Assembly (NCBI RefSeq): GCF_014650675.1
Contig: NZ_BMVK01000003.1
Coordinates: forward strand, 248,001 to 312,000
DNA length: 64,000 nt
Source: Streptomyces anulatus
GTDB taxonomy: Bacteria > Actinomycetota > Actinomycetes > Streptomycetales > Streptomycetaceae
Direction of reading: 5' to 3'
A model generated the notes under the pieces. It saw nothing but the letters and a program-made list of their open reading frames with translations. It was not told the origin of the DNA and did no database searches. Every line of letters starts with the position of its first letter. Position 1 is the first letter of the stretch. The position numbers were made by a program, and so were the translations under genes. Positions 47,348 to 55,942 of the stretch are shown here, piece after piece.

Positions 47348-48007
47348 GTGCGCGAAGATGGAAAAATCACGGTATTTCTGCTCGATGATCACGAGGTCGT
47401 CCGGCGTGGCGTCCATGAGCTGCTCTCCGTCGAGGCGGACATCGAGGTGGTCGGCGAGGCCGGTACGGCCGCGGACGCCCTGGTGCGGATCCCGGCGACG
47501 CGTCCCGACGTGGCGGTGCTCGACGTACGGCTGCCGGACGGCAGCGGGGTGGAGGTGTGCCGGGAAGTCCGTTCCCAGGACGAGAACATCAAATGCCTGA
47601 TGCTCACCTCGTACGCCGATGACGAGGCGCTTTTCGACGCGATCATGGCGGGTGCCTCGGGATATGTGCTGAAGGCGATCCGCGGCAATGAACTGCTGAA
47701 TGCCGTACGGGACGTGGCGGCCGGAAAATCCCTGCTGGACCCGGTAGCGACCGCCCGGGTGCTGGAGCGGCTGCGCGACGGCGGCACCGGCAGGGGCGAC
47801 GACAAGCTCGCCGGCCTCACCGAACAGGAACGCAAGATCCTGGACCTGATCGGCGAGGGACTGACCAACCGGGTCATCGGGGAACGCCTGCACCTCGCCG
47901 AGAAGACCATCAAGAACTACGTCTCCAGTCTGCTGTCCAAGCTGGGCATGGAGCGCCGCTCGCAGGCCGCCGCGTACGTCGCGCGGCTCCAGGCCGAGCG
48001 CCGCTGA
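47348..48007 (+). CDS. NarL/DosR-like response regulator, orphan
   Basis: A 219-residue regulator. The receiver has the acidic pair in VFLLDDHEVVRRGVHELLS, the phosphorylated Asp in VAVLDVRLPDGSG, MLTSYADDEA and the Lys in SGYVLKAIRG. The LuxR-type HTH (LTEQERKILDLIGEGLTNR, EKTIKNYVSSLLSKLGMERR) closely resembles DevR/DosR, the hypoxia/nitric-oxide regulator of mycobacteria. No kinase is adjacent. GTG 47348 and GTG 47330 are both possible; neither has a clean ribosome site, and GAGACT six bases before 47348 resembles a leaderless -10 box. It is divergent from bkd and followed by a FMN-binding-type gene. Confidence 0.9.
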   Translation: MREDGKITVFLLDDHEVVRRGVHELLSVEADIEVVGEAGTAADALVRIPATRPDVAVLDVRLPDGSGVEVCREVRSQDENIKCLMLTSYADDEALFDAIMAGASGYVLKAIRGNELLNAVRDVAAGKSLLDPVATARVLERLRDGGTGRGDDKLAGLTEQERKILDLIGEGLTNRVIGERLHLAEKTIKNYVSSLLSKLGMERRSQAAAYVARLQAERR

Positions 48008-48098
48008 GCCGCCGCGCGCCGCGGCGGGACTTTGGTCCCGTGCCACCCGGGGCAGGCGACTCTTACGCTCCCCCTACGGCCGGGGGACAGTGGAATCC

Positions 48099-48566
48099 AT
48101 GTCCTTCGACGAACTCCCCGCGGCCGGGACGATCCGGCGGGCCCCGACCGGCACGATCGAGCGGACCGAGCCGATCCGGAGAGTCGAGCCCATCGAACTG
48201 CTCCGCCGCGTCCCGTACGGCCGCCTCGCGACCAGCATGCGGGCCCTGCCGTTCCTGACGGTGGCCCGGCACATCGTGTGCGACGGCCGCATCCTGCTGC
48301 GGATGCACAGCGGCTTCGGCCACCACGAGGCGTGCGACGGGAGCGTCGTGGCGTACGGCGCGGACAACTACAACGACGCGGCCTCCGGCGACGGCGGCGA
48401 CCTGTGGTCGGTGCAGTTCACCGGCCCCGCCGAGATCGTGCACCCCTGTCCCGAACAGGAGCGACTGTTCGGGGCCGCGCCCGTCTCCGTCAACGAGGAG
48501 CCCTTCGCTCCGGCCTATCTCCGGGTCGACCCCCACTTCGTCACGGAACACACGCTGAACTTCTGA
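48099..48566 (+). CDS. Pyridoxamine 5'-phosphate oxidase-like split-barrel protein
   Basis: A 155-residue protein. The pattern VEPIELLRRVPYGRLATSMR, LPFLTVARHIVCDGRILLRM, GSVVAYGADNYND and LWSVQFTGPAEIVHPCPEQE is that of actinobacterial FMN- or F420-binding split-barrel proteins annotated as pyridoxamine phosphate oxidase-like. In Mycobacterium and Streptomyces such genes often sit beside DosR-type regulators, as here, suggesting a hypoxia or redox role. GTG 48090 is an alternative start; the ribosome site is ambiguous. Confidence 0.8.
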   Translation: MSFDELPAAGTIRRAPTGTIERTEPIRRVEPIELLRRVPYGRLATSMRALPFLTVARHIVCDGRILLRMHSGFGHHEACDGSVVAYGADNYNDAASGDGGDLWSVQFTGPAEIVHPCPEQERLFGAAPVSVNEEPFAPAYLRVDPHFVTEHTLNF

Positions 48567-48681
48567 GGTGTCGAGGCTCCGGGAGGGGTGTCCGGCAGCC
48601 CCGGCCCTTTCCGGGACGTCAGCCCACTAGCGCACCTCCGGGCGTGACCGCAAGTCCGCCGAGCGGCCACGCAGAGTGATC

Positions 48682-48687
48682 TAACAT
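48682..48687 (+). promoter_or_regulatory. -10 box of a probable leaderless promoter (phosphotransferase gene)
   Basis: TAACAT is followed by seven bases and GTG 48695, with no ribosome site. Confidence 0.6.
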
Positions 48688-48694
48688 CTGGTAA

Positions 48695-49774
48695 GTGCCG
48701 CGCTCATATGTCACTCGTCCACCTGTTCCCCCGGTCGGCGAGGTGCTGCGCCGTTACCCGGGCGTGGGCGAGCCGCTCGCCTGCGAGCCGATCACCAAAG
48801 GCCTGCTGAACCACGGATACCGCGTCTCCACCACGAGCGGCTCCTACTTTCTCAAGCACCATCTCGACAAGAGGCACCTGGACGACACCAGCGGCGAACG
48901 CGCCGCGATCGTGCGCCAGCACCGCGCCACCCAACGCCTGCAGTCGCTCGGCGTGCCCGTCGTCCCGCCCCTGACGGACACCCGGGGCGACACCGTCACC
49001 GTGATCGGCGAACGGTGCTACGCCCTGCACCCCTGGGTCGACGGCCTCCACCGGGTCGGCTCCCAGCTGACCCTCTCCCAGTCCCGTCGGCTCGGAGCGC
49101 TCCTGGGGGCCGTGCACACCGGCCTGGAACAGGTGATGGCGCCGCGCGACGGCCCGCATCCGACGAGCCCGCCCGCCCGGCCGGGGCACCGCAGCCCGGA
49201 CGCCGCCGACACCTTCGAGCTGATCGACGACCTGCTGGCCGCCGCACGCGGGCAGGAGGACCGGGACGCCCCCCGCGACGCCTTCGACGAACTCGCCGTG
49301 CACCGGCTCGTGGAGCGCCGCGCCCTGCTCGAACAGCACGCCCACCGTCGCCCGCCCACTCCGGACGGGCCCGCCACCGGCTGGGTGCACGGGGACTTCC
49401 ACCCGCTGAACCTGCTCTACCGGGGCGCCGACCCGGTCGCGATCGTCGACTGGGACCGGCTGGCCGTACAGCCGCGCGCCGAGGAGGCGGTACGGGCGGC
49501 GGCGATCTTCTTCGTCCGCCCGGCCGGGGAGCTGGACCTCGCGAAGGTTCGGGCGTACGCCCGCGCCTACCGGCGGGCCGCCGGGGCGGGGGCCGCGGAG
49601 CTGGCGGCCGCGGTGCACCGGGTGTGGTGGGAGCGGCTCAACGACTTCTGGATACTCCGCTGGCGCTATCGCCTCGACGACCGCAGGGCCGACCCGCAGT
49701 TCCCCGCGGTGTCGGCCCTGGCGGTGTGGTGGACGCGGGAGTACGAGGCGGTGTGCGCGGCCTTCACGGAGTGA
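48695..49774 (+). CDS. Phosphotransferase of the aminoglycoside/choline kinase (APH) family
   Basis: A 359-residue cytoplasmic kinase-fold protein. The N-lobe shows KGLLNHGYRVSTTSGSYFLK with the ATP-binding Lys. The catalytic loop is WVHGDFHPLNLLY (Brenner motif HGDxHxxN) and the metal-binding motif AIVDWDRL. Family members phosphorylate small molecules such as homoserine, choline or aminoglycosides; which one is unknown here. Start GTG follows a -10 box. It is convergent with a Ser/Thr kinase gene and separated from it by a strong hairpin. Confidence 0.9.
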   Translation: MPRSYVTRPPVPPVGEVLRRYPGVGEPLACEPITKGLLNHGYRVSTTSGSYFLKHHLDKRHLDDTSGERAAIVRQHRATQRLQSLGVPVVPPLTDTRGDTVTVIGERCYALHPWVDGLHRVGSQLTLSQSRRLGALLGAVHTGLEQVMAPRDGPHPTSPPARPGHRSPDAADTFELIDDLLAAARGQEDRDAPRDAFDELAVHRLVERRALLEQHAHRRPPTPDGPATGWVHGDFHPLNLLYRGADPVAIVDWDRLAVQPRAEEAVRAAAIFFVRPAGELDLAKVRAYARAYRRAAGAGAAELAAAVHRVWWERLNDFWILRWRYRLDDRRADPQFPAVSALAVWWTREYEAVCAAFTE

Positions 49775-49792
49775 AGCGGTGCACCACCGCGT

Positions 49793-49829
49793 GAGCCCGG
49801 CGCGCGCCACGAGGGCGCACGCCGGGCTC
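49793..49829. terminator. Bidirectional terminator, phosphotransferase / kinase
   Basis: A long stem (GAGCCCGGCG at 49793-49802 with 49820-49829, plus inner GCGCC/GGCGC) lies between convergent genes. Outer GCACCACC/GGTGGTGC arms around 49781 and 49834 lengthen it. Confidence 0.8.
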
Positions 49830-49850
49830 AGGGGGTGGTGCGGTGGTGCG

Positions 49851-51440
49851 TTATCCCGTCGTGGCGCCGAGCGCCGTCTCGCCGGGCGTCGTGCCCGTAC
49901 CGCCGTCGTCGCCGGCCCCGCCGTCGTCGCCGGCTCCGCCCGGGGTGCCGGGGTCGGTGGTCGGGTCGGTCGGCTCACCGGTGGGCTCGCCGCTGCTGCC
50001 CTCGTTGGTGTTGCCGTCCGATGCCCCGGCGTCCGTGTCGGTCGGGGTCGGGGACGGGGTGAACGAGGGCTCGCTCGGGGTCGGGTCCGGGGTCCACGGC
50101 GGCGGATTGGGCTCCGTCTGACCGCCGGTGGAGGTGTCCGGGTCCTCCGGCTCGTCGCTCTCCTCCTCCTCGGTCGGCTCCTCCGAGGGCTCCTCCTCGG
50201 ACTGGCTGACCGAGGTGGACGGCGTGACCGGATCCTTCTTCCCGCCGCTGTCCTTCGCGGCGTTGACGGCGAAGGCGACCCCCGCGCCGATCGCGATCAG
50301 CGCGAGCAGGACGAAGAGCCACATCTTGCCGCGCCCGCCGCCGGACCGTCGCCGGCCGCCGCCGTCGTAACCCCCGTCGTCCGGGTTGTACGGCGGCAGG
50401 ATCGGGCCCTGCGAGGTGTCCCCGTGCATCGGGTGGCCCATCGCGCGGGTGGAGCCGGACATCCCGTGCGGCGGGGTCTGGCCCCCCTCGTGCAGCGCGA
50501 CCGGGCCGGTGTTCCACGTGCCCGTGTGGCCGCCCTGCACCTGGAGCATCTGCAGGCTGTACTGGACGAGCCCGCGCATCTCCTCGGCGCTCTGGAACCG
50601 GTCGTCCGGGTCCTTCGCCAGCGCGCGCATCGCCATACCGTCCAGCTCCGGCGGCACCACGTCCGAGACCTCGGACGGCGGCACCGGGATGTCCTGGACG
50701 TGCTGGTAGACCACGGAGAGCGGGGTCTCACCGGTGAACGGGGGCCGCAGCGCCAGCAGTTCGTAGAGCAGACAGCCGGTGGCGTACAGGTCGGACCGGT
50801 GGTCGACGGCCTTGCCGAGCGCCTGCTCGGGGGAGAGGTACTGCGGAGTGCCCATGACCATGCCGGTCTGGGTCATCGTCGACTGCGCGCCGTGCAGCGC
50901 GCGGGCGATGCCGAAGTCCATCACCTTGACCGCGCCGGAATCCGTGATGATCACGTTGGCGGGCTTGATGTCGCGGTGCACGATCCCGTGCTGGTGCGAG
51001 TACGCGAGGGCTTCGAGCACCCCCGAGACGATGATCAGCGCCTGCTCGGGCGGCGGGGCCTCCGCGGTCAGGAGCAGATCGCGGATGGTGCGGCCCTCGA
51101 CCAGCTCCATCACGATGTACGGCACGGTCTGGCCGCCCACGACGTCCTCGCCTGAGTCGTACACGGCGACGATCGCGTGGTGGTTGAGGCCCGCGACGGA
51201 CTGTGCCTCGCGGGTGAAGCGCGCCTTGGAGACCGGGTCCTCGGCCAGGTCGGAACGGAGCAGCTTCACCGCGACCGTACGTCCGAGCCGGACGTCCTCC
51301 GCCGCGTAGACCTCCGCCATGCCGCCCCGGCCGAGCCGGTAGGTCATCCGGTAGCGTCCGTCACCGACGACGCCGCCGACACCCCAGGCGTCGGAGCCAT
51401 CCGAAACTCCGCCGCCGTTTGCTTCGGAATCGGGTGCCAT
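49851..51440 (-). CDS. Membrane Ser/Thr protein kinase, PASTA-less, with an acidic external tail
   Basis: A 529-residue Pkn-type kinase. Gly loop LGRGGMAEVY, catalytic Lys59 in VAVKLL, HRD Asp157 in IVHRDIKPANV, DFG Asp175 and activation loop TMTQTGMVMGTPQYLSPEQA are all present, so it should be active. A single membrane helix (373-393, MWLFVLLALIAIGAGVAFAV) leads to about 135 external residues rich in Glu, Ser, Pro, Thr and Gly with no PASTA repeat. The extracellular part is therefore not a muropeptide sensor of the usual kind. ATG 51440 has GAGG five bases upstream. It is divergent from a second kinase. Confidence 0.94.
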   Translation of the reverse strand: MAPDSEANGGGVSDGSDAWGVGGVVGDGRYRMTYRLGRGGMAEVYAAEDVRLGRTVAVKLLRSDLAEDPVSKARFTREAQSVAGLNHHAIVAVYDSGEDVVGGQTVPYIVMELVEGRTIRDLLLTAEAPPPEQALIIVSGVLEALAYSHQHGIVHRDIKPANVIITDSGAVKVMDFGIARALHGAQSTMTQTGMVMGTPQYLSPEQALGKAVDHRSDLYATGCLLYELLALRPPFTGETPLSVVYQHVQDIPVPPSEVSDVVPPELDGMAMRALAKDPDDRFQSAEEMRGLVQYSLQMLQVQGGHTGTWNTGPVALHEGGQTPPHGMSGSTRAMGHPMHGDTSQGPILPPYNPDDGGYDGGGRRRSGGGRGKMWLFVLLALIAIGAGVAFAVNAAKDSGGKKDPVTPSTSVSQSEEEPSEEPTEEEESDEPEDPDTSTGGQTEPNPPPWTPDPTPSEPSFTPSPTPTDTDAGASDGNTNEGSSGEPTGEPTDPTTDPGTPGGAGDDGGAGDDGGTGTTPGETALGATTG

Positions 51441-51791
51441 CAGTCCTCGCCGTCGTATCTGTCCGCGCGTCCGCGGGTTCTCACGGTGCCTTGCTGCATT
51501 GCCACGTCACGCTACAGCCTCCGCCGGACACCACGGTTCCGCTGCGGCAGGATCATCGGACCGCCCGGCGCGTCCTACACATGGATTTGATGCGTTTCCT
51601 GTAACGCTTCCGAGACGCTTCTTGTGCGTAGGGTCACGGAACGGGCACCCGGCTTGACGTGTCGGACCCCTGGGGCAGACTTGGCGCGTAATCGCGTTGT
51701 ACGGAACCGCGTCGCACGCAATCACGTCAGACAGAAACGATGTCGGACAGACACCGCGTGCGACCGCGCGCCGCCGAGGGGGATGCAAGTC
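51441..51791. other. Divergent 351-bp promoter region of the two Ser/Thr kinase genes
   Basis: No gene is credible. It holds a promoter-like TTGACG (51654-51659) with CAGACT (51676-51681), spaced 16 bp, directed to the + strand kinase. An array of 15-16-bp repeats is listed separately. Confidence 0.6.
51687..51763 (+). repeat. Tandem 15-16-bp imperfect repeats in the kinase leader region
   Basis: Five consecutive units begin at 51687, 51702, 51717, 51732 and 51748. They follow a loose pattern CGnAAyCGCGTyGnA, with the first three each exactly 15 bp. They lie between the promoter-like boxes and the kinase start. Confidence 0.6.
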
Positions 51792-53423
51792 ATGAGCCAG
51801 GACGGCGCACAGGGCCGCTACGCGGGCGGGGCGGTCGCGGGCGGCCGCTACCAGCTGCGCGACCTGCTCGGCGAGGGCGGGATGGCGTCCGTATACCTGG
51901 CCTACGACTCCGCCCTGGACCGCCAGGTCGCGATCAAGACCCTGCACACCGAGCTCGGCCGCGAGCAGTCCTTCCGCGAGCGCTTCCGGCGTGAGGCGCA
52001 GGCCGTCGCCAAGCTCCAGCACACCAACATCGTCTCCGTCTTCGACACCGGCGAGGACGAGCTCGGCGGTGCGCTGATGCCGTACATCGTCATGGAGTAC
52101 GTCGAGGGGCAGCCGCTCGGCTCGGTGCTGGCCACCGACATCCGCACCCACGGCGCGATGCCCGCCGACAAGGCCCTCAAGGTGACGGCGGACGTGCTCG
52201 CCGCGCTGGAGACCAGCCACGAGATGGGCCTGGTCCACCGGGACATCAAGCCCGGCAACGTGATGATGACCAAGCGCGGCATCGTCAAGGTGATGGACTT
52301 CGGCATCGCCCGGGCCATGCAGTCCGGTGTCACCTCGATGACCCAGACCGGCATGGTCGTCGGCACCCCGCAGTACCTCTCCCCCGAGCAGGCCCTCGGC
52401 CGCGGCGTCGACGCCCGGTCCGACCTGTACTCGGTCGGCATCATGCTCTTCCAGCTGCTGACCGGCCGGATCCCGTTCGACGCGGACTCGCCGCTGGCCA
52501 TCGCGTACGCGCATGTGCAGGAGGAGCCGGTCGCGCCGTCCAGCATCAACCGGTCGGTCACCCCGGCGATGGACGCCCTCGTCGCCCGCGCGCTCAAGAA
52601 GAACCCGAACGAGCGCTTCCCCAGCGCCGCCGCGATGCGCGACGAGATCGCCCGTGTGCTGAACGCCTCCGGCGGCCAGACCGGCGCCCCGGTGATCGTG
52701 GCCGGCGGCGGTCCCGCCAGCAGCGGCTCCGGCGTCGGCTCGGCGGTGTTCCCGCCGGTCGACCAGAGCACCCCGGCGCCGCACAGCGTCCAGACGCCGT
52801 ACCAGCCGCACCCGCACCAGCAGCCGGGCCCGTACAGCCAGCCGACCCCGGCGCCCACGCCGGGCTACGGCTACCCGCAGGCGGCCCAGGGCTACCAGGC
52901 CCCGGGCCCGCTGGCCCACCAGACCCCGCCGCCGTACTCGATCAACCCGCAGCACTCGACGGCCGTGGGCACCACCGCCGGCGGCGGCTCCAAGCGGAAC
53001 ATGCCGGTCGTCGTCGGCTCGATCGTCGTCGCGCTGCTGGCCATCGGCGGCCTGATCACCGCGATCGCCCTCCAGGGCGGCAAGGACGACGAGGCGGGCA
53101 AGGAAGGCGACCCGGGCACCAGCGAGGTGGAGGGGTACCGCCCGCCGGAGCGCAACCGGACGATGAAGGACACGGACTGCTCGAACGCGTCCGAGGACTC
53201 CAACGACCCGAAGAAGGTCCGCGCGCCGAGCTTCATCTACAAGGACATCCAGTCGGCGAAGGCGTGCGCCGCCGCCGCGGGCTGGACGGTCAAGGAGATC
53301 GCGGAGCCGGGCAACACGTACGCCGACGGCCAGGTCGTCGGACAGTTCCCGTCCTCCGGTGCGGCGGTCGACGAGCGCGGCGCCCACTTCGAGCTGAAGG
53401 TCTCCACCGGCAAGCCCTCCTGA
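51792..53423 (+). CDS. Membrane Ser/Thr protein kinase with one PASTA domain
   Basis: A 543-residue Pkn-type kinase. Gly loop LGEGGMASVY, Lys49 in VAIKTL, Asp151 in LVHRDIKPGNV, DFG Asp169 and TMTQ-like activation loop SMTQTGMVVGTPQYLSPEQA are intact. A Pro/Gln/Tyr-rich juxtamembrane stretch (about 320-395) leads to a helix (NMPVVVGSIVVALLAIGGLI). The external part has one PASTA-type domain (APSFIYKDIQSAKACAAAAG to FELKVS), usually a peptidoglycan sensor. It resembles PknB-like kinases that control growth. ATG 51792 is preferred over 51783 because GAGGGG sits nine bases before it. Confidence 0.94.
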   Translation: MSQDGAQGRYAGGAVAGGRYQLRDLLGEGGMASVYLAYDSALDRQVAIKTLHTELGREQSFRERFRREAQAVAKLQHTNIVSVFDTGEDELGGALMPYIVMEYVEGQPLGSVLATDIRTHGAMPADKALKVTADVLAALETSHEMGLVHRDIKPGNVMMTKRGIVKVMDFGIARAMQSGVTSMTQTGMVVGTPQYLSPEQALGRGVDARSDLYSVGIMLFQLLTGRIPFDADSPLAIAYAHVQEEPVAPSSINRSVTPAMDALVARALKKNPNERFPSAAAMRDEIARVLNASGGQTGAPVIVAGGGPASSGSGVGSAVFPPVDQSTPAPHSVQTPYQPHPHQQPGPYSQPTPAPTPGYGYPQAAQGYQAPGPLAHQTPPPYSINPQHSTAVGTTAGGGSKRNMPVVVGSIVVALLAIGGLITAIALQGGKDDEAGKEGDPGTSEVEGYRPPERNRTMKDTDCSNASEDSNDPKKVRAPSFIYKDIQSAKACAAAAGWTVKEIAEPGNTYADGQVVGQFPSSGAAVDERGAHFELKVSTGKPS

Positions 53424-53587
53424 GCACCGATCGCCCACGCATCACGCGGGGACGACGAGCGTCACAGATCGTCCGAAGGTGATCGTTACGGGTTCGCGGA
53501 TCTCCGCCCCGGACCGGTATCGGAGCCCGGATTTCCGGATACCGCGTCCGGGATGCCGGATGCAGGGGCCCGTGTGACGCTGATCTC

Positions 53588-54319
53588 ATGGCTCCAGGAC
53601 TTCCGGCCGCATGGGTGTCGAGGTGTGCGGTCTGTCTGATGGCGGCGGCCGGAGCGGCTCTGGGGCCGCCGGGCGGCTCCGCCCACGGCGCATCGCCGCC
53701 CGGCGGCCCGTCCCGCGCCGTGACACCCCCCGGGACGCCGAGCCCCGCTGCCACCGCTACCGCCGCCGCCCCGTCCTCTCCGGCCGGGGCCCGACCCGCG
53801 CCCTCGGGCTCCGCGTCCCCCTCGACGCTCCCCTCCGCCCTGCCCCTGCCGTCCGGCGTCCCGGTCTCCGGAGCGCCGGGGACCGGCCCGGCCCCGCCCT
53901 CCCCCGCCACCACCGGGAACGGGGCACAGGCACCCGCGGGGCCCGACGCCGACGCGCCGGATTCCGCCTCCTCCTCCCCTTCCGCTTCCCCCGACGTATC
54001 CGGGTCGACCGCCCCCCTGGCCGGGCGCGAGGCCGGGGCGGGCAAGGCGCGTCCCGGGCGTTCGCTGTCACCGCTGGAGCTGGCGCGGGCCGAGGAGCCC
54101 GTCGAGGAGGACGAGCCCGAGGCCCCCCTGGCCGACCCCGTCGACCTGCCTGTTTCCACCCCGCCGCCCAGCGCCTTCACCGATCCGGGGCCCCGGTCCG
54201 GACAGGCTCTGGACGCCGCGTCCGTGCGGCGGGTGCAGCAGGTCTCGCTCGGCACGGGCATCGCGCTGGTCGGGCTGGGGCTCGGCTTCCTCGCGTTCCG
54301 TATGCGCCGGACGAACTGA
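53588..54319 (+). CDS. Exported Pro/Ser/Ala-rich protein with C-terminal membrane anchor
   Basis: A 243-residue protein with no recognised domain. The N-terminus looks like a signal peptide (WVSRCAVCLMAAAGAALG, cleavage near AHG). About 150 residues of low-complexity Pro/Ala/Ser/Gly/Thr follow, then an acidic stretch (ELARAEEPVEEDEPEAPLAD) and a final helix (VSLGTGIALVGLGLGFLAFR) with basic cytoplasmic end. It could be a wall-spanning anchored protein. No ribosome site is seen at ATG 53588. It precedes the PadR gene on the same strand. Confidence 0.6.
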   Translation: MAPGLPAAWVSRCAVCLMAAAGAALGPPGGSAHGASPPGGPSRAVTPPGTPSPAATATAAAPSSPAGARPAPSGSASPSTLPSALPLPSGVPVSGAPGTGPAPPSPATTGNGAQAPAGPDADAPDSASSSPSASPDVSGSTAPLAGREAGAGKARPGRSLSPLELARAEEPVEEDEPEAPLADPVDLPVSTPPPSAFTDPGPRSGQALDAASVRRVQQVSLGTGIALVGLGLGFLAFRMRRTN

Positions 54320-54367
54320 GCGTCGCGACCCGCTGATCCCCCGCCCACGAGACTTGCCAGGACGAAC

Positions 54368-54391
54368 ATACTCGGTATACATACTCAGTAT
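54368..54391 (+). promoter_or_regulatory. Tandem palindromes over the padR start codon (autoregulatory operator)
   Basis: Two 11-mers, ATACTCGGTAT (54368-54378) and ATACTCAGTAT (54381-54391), are each ATAC-N3-GTAT palindromes, centres 13 bp apart. The second contains the ATG. They are AT-rich in a GC-rich genome. PadR repressors commonly bind such sites at their own promoter. Confidence 0.7.
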
Positions 54392-55013
54392 GTCCATTCG
54401 CCACGGCCTGCTGGCCCTGCTGGAGCGGGGCCCCCGTTACGGGTCCCGGCTCCGCACCGAGTTCGAGTCGCGCACCGGCTCCACCTGGCCCCTGAACGTC
54501 GGACAGGTCTACACGACGCTCAGCCGCCTGGAGCGTGACGGCATGATCGTCCAGGACGGTTCGGACGACGCCGGGCACGACCTCTACACGATCACCGACG
54601 ACGGCCGCGCCGAGCTGCGCAACTGGTTCGAGACGCCGGTGGACCGCACCAGTCCGCCCCGCGACGAACTGGCCATCAAGCTCGCCATGGCCGTCGGGGC
54701 CCCGGGCGTCGATATCCGGGACGTCATCCAGTCCCAGCGCCACCACACGCTCAAGGCCATGCAGGACTACACCCGGCTCAAGGCCCAGGCCCTGGCCGAC
54801 GTCCCGGCCAACCGGGACGAGGTCGCCTGGCTGCTCGTCGTGGAGCAGCTGATCTTCCAGGCGGAGGCCGAGGCCCGCTGGCTCGACCACTGCGAGTCCC
54901 GGCTCGTCCGTCTCGCCGAGGCCGCCGCCACCGAGCCCGCCGCCGACCCCGGCCCCGCGGCCGCCCGCGGTCCGGCCCGGACACCGGCCGGCCGCACCCG
55001 GTCCAAGCGCTGA
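54390..55013 (+). CDS. PadR-family transcriptional regulator
   Basis: A 207-residue repressor. The winged helix begins at once (MSIRHGLLALLERGPRYGSR, TGSTWPLNVGQVYTTLSRLE, DGMIVQD, YTITDDGRAELRNWF) and a C-terminal dimerisation helix region of the Vir_act_alpha_C type follows. PadR proteins sense phenolics or drugs and control exporters. The next two genes encode an ABC transporter, 146 bp downstream on the same strand, so they are the likely targets. ATG 54390 lies inside the palindromic operator. Confidence 0.93.
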   Translation: MSIRHGLLALLERGPRYGSRLRTEFESRTGSTWPLNVGQVYTTLSRLERDGMIVQDGSDDAGHDLYTITDDGRAELRNWFETPVDRTSPPRDELAIKLAMAVGAPGVDIRDVIQSQRHHTLKAMQDYTRLKAQALADVPANRDEVAWLLVVEQLIFQAEAEARWLDHCESRLVRLAEAAATEPAADPGPAAARGPARTPAGRTRSKR

Positions 55014-55159
55014 CGCCGGCGCCCGCGGCACAGGCGGGCGCCCTCCCGGCGTCGCCGCCCGGAACCCAGGCCGTGCCCGTCCCGGCGCCGCCGCCCACAT
55101 CCCGGCCGGCACCGCCGCCCCACCCGACCCACGTTGTTCCCAGGGGGGAACCACCCACC

Positions 55160-55942
55160 ATGCCTTCGTCCGCCACACCTCCGCCCCCGCCGTCCCCCGG
55201 GACGCCCGGCGGCAGCCCCGTACTCGAACTGCGGGCGCTGACCCGCACCCATGGCTCCGGCATCGCCGAGGTCCACGCCCTGCGCGGGATCCAGCTCGCC
55301 GTGTACCCGGGCGAACTGGTCGCCGTGATGGGCCCCTCCGGGTCCGGCAAGTCCACCCTGCTGACCCTGGCCGGCGGGCTCGACACCGCCACCAGCGGCC
55401 AGGTGGTCATCGAGGGCCAGGACATCGCCGCCCTCGGCCCCAAGGGGATGGCCGCGCTGCGCCGCCGCAGCGTCGGCTACGTCTTCCAGGACTACAACCT
55501 CATCCCCGCCCTGACCGCCGCCGAGAACATCGCACTGCCCCGCGAACTCGACGGCGTCTCCGTGCGCAAGGCCCGCAAGGAGGCCCTCGCCGCGCTGGCC
55601 GAGCTGAAGCTGGAGGAGATCGCCGACCGCTTCCCCGACGAGATGTCCGGCGGCCAGCAGCAGCGCGTCGCCATCGCCCGCGCCCTCGTCGGCGACCGGC
55701 GCCTCGTGCTCGCCGACGAGCCGACCGGAGCGCTCGACTCCGAAACCGGCGAGGCCGTCCTCGCCCTGCTGCGTACCCGCTGCGACCAGGGCGCGGCCGG
55801 CGTCATGGTCACCCATGAGCCCCGGTACGCGGCCTGGGCCGACCGGGTCGTGTTCCTCCGGGACGGCTCGATCGTCGACCAGACGCTGACCACCGGGGCC
55901 GACTCCCTGCTCTCCGCCGGAACCGCCGAGGCCGCCACGTGA
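55160..55942 (+). CDS. ABC transporter ATP-binding protein, MacB/LolD type
   Basis: A 260-residue ATPase. After a Pro-rich N-terminus the domain shows Walker A GPSGSGKST, Q-loop VGYVFQDYNLIPALTAAEN, signature MSGGQQQRVAIARAL, Walker B VLADEPTGALDS and H-loop VMVTHEPR. This is the class that partners FtsX-like permeases and acts by mechanotransmission rather than classical transport. Its stop codon overlaps the permease GTG by four bases (GTGA). ATG 55160 follows a GGGGGGAA run by about 11 bases. It is probably repressed by the PadR protein. Confidence 0.95.
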   Translation: MPSSATPPPPPSPGTPGGSPVLELRALTRTHGSGIAEVHALRGIQLAVYPGELVAVMGPSGSGKSTLLTLAGGLDTATSGQVVIEGQDIAALGPKGMAALRRRSVGYVFQDYNLIPALTAAENIALPRELDGVSVRKARKEALAALAELKLEEIADRFPDEMSGGQQQRVAIARALVGDRRLVLADEPTGALDSETGEAVLALLRTRCDQGAAGVMVTHEPRYAAWADRVVFLRDGSIVDQTLTTGADSLLSAGTAEAAT

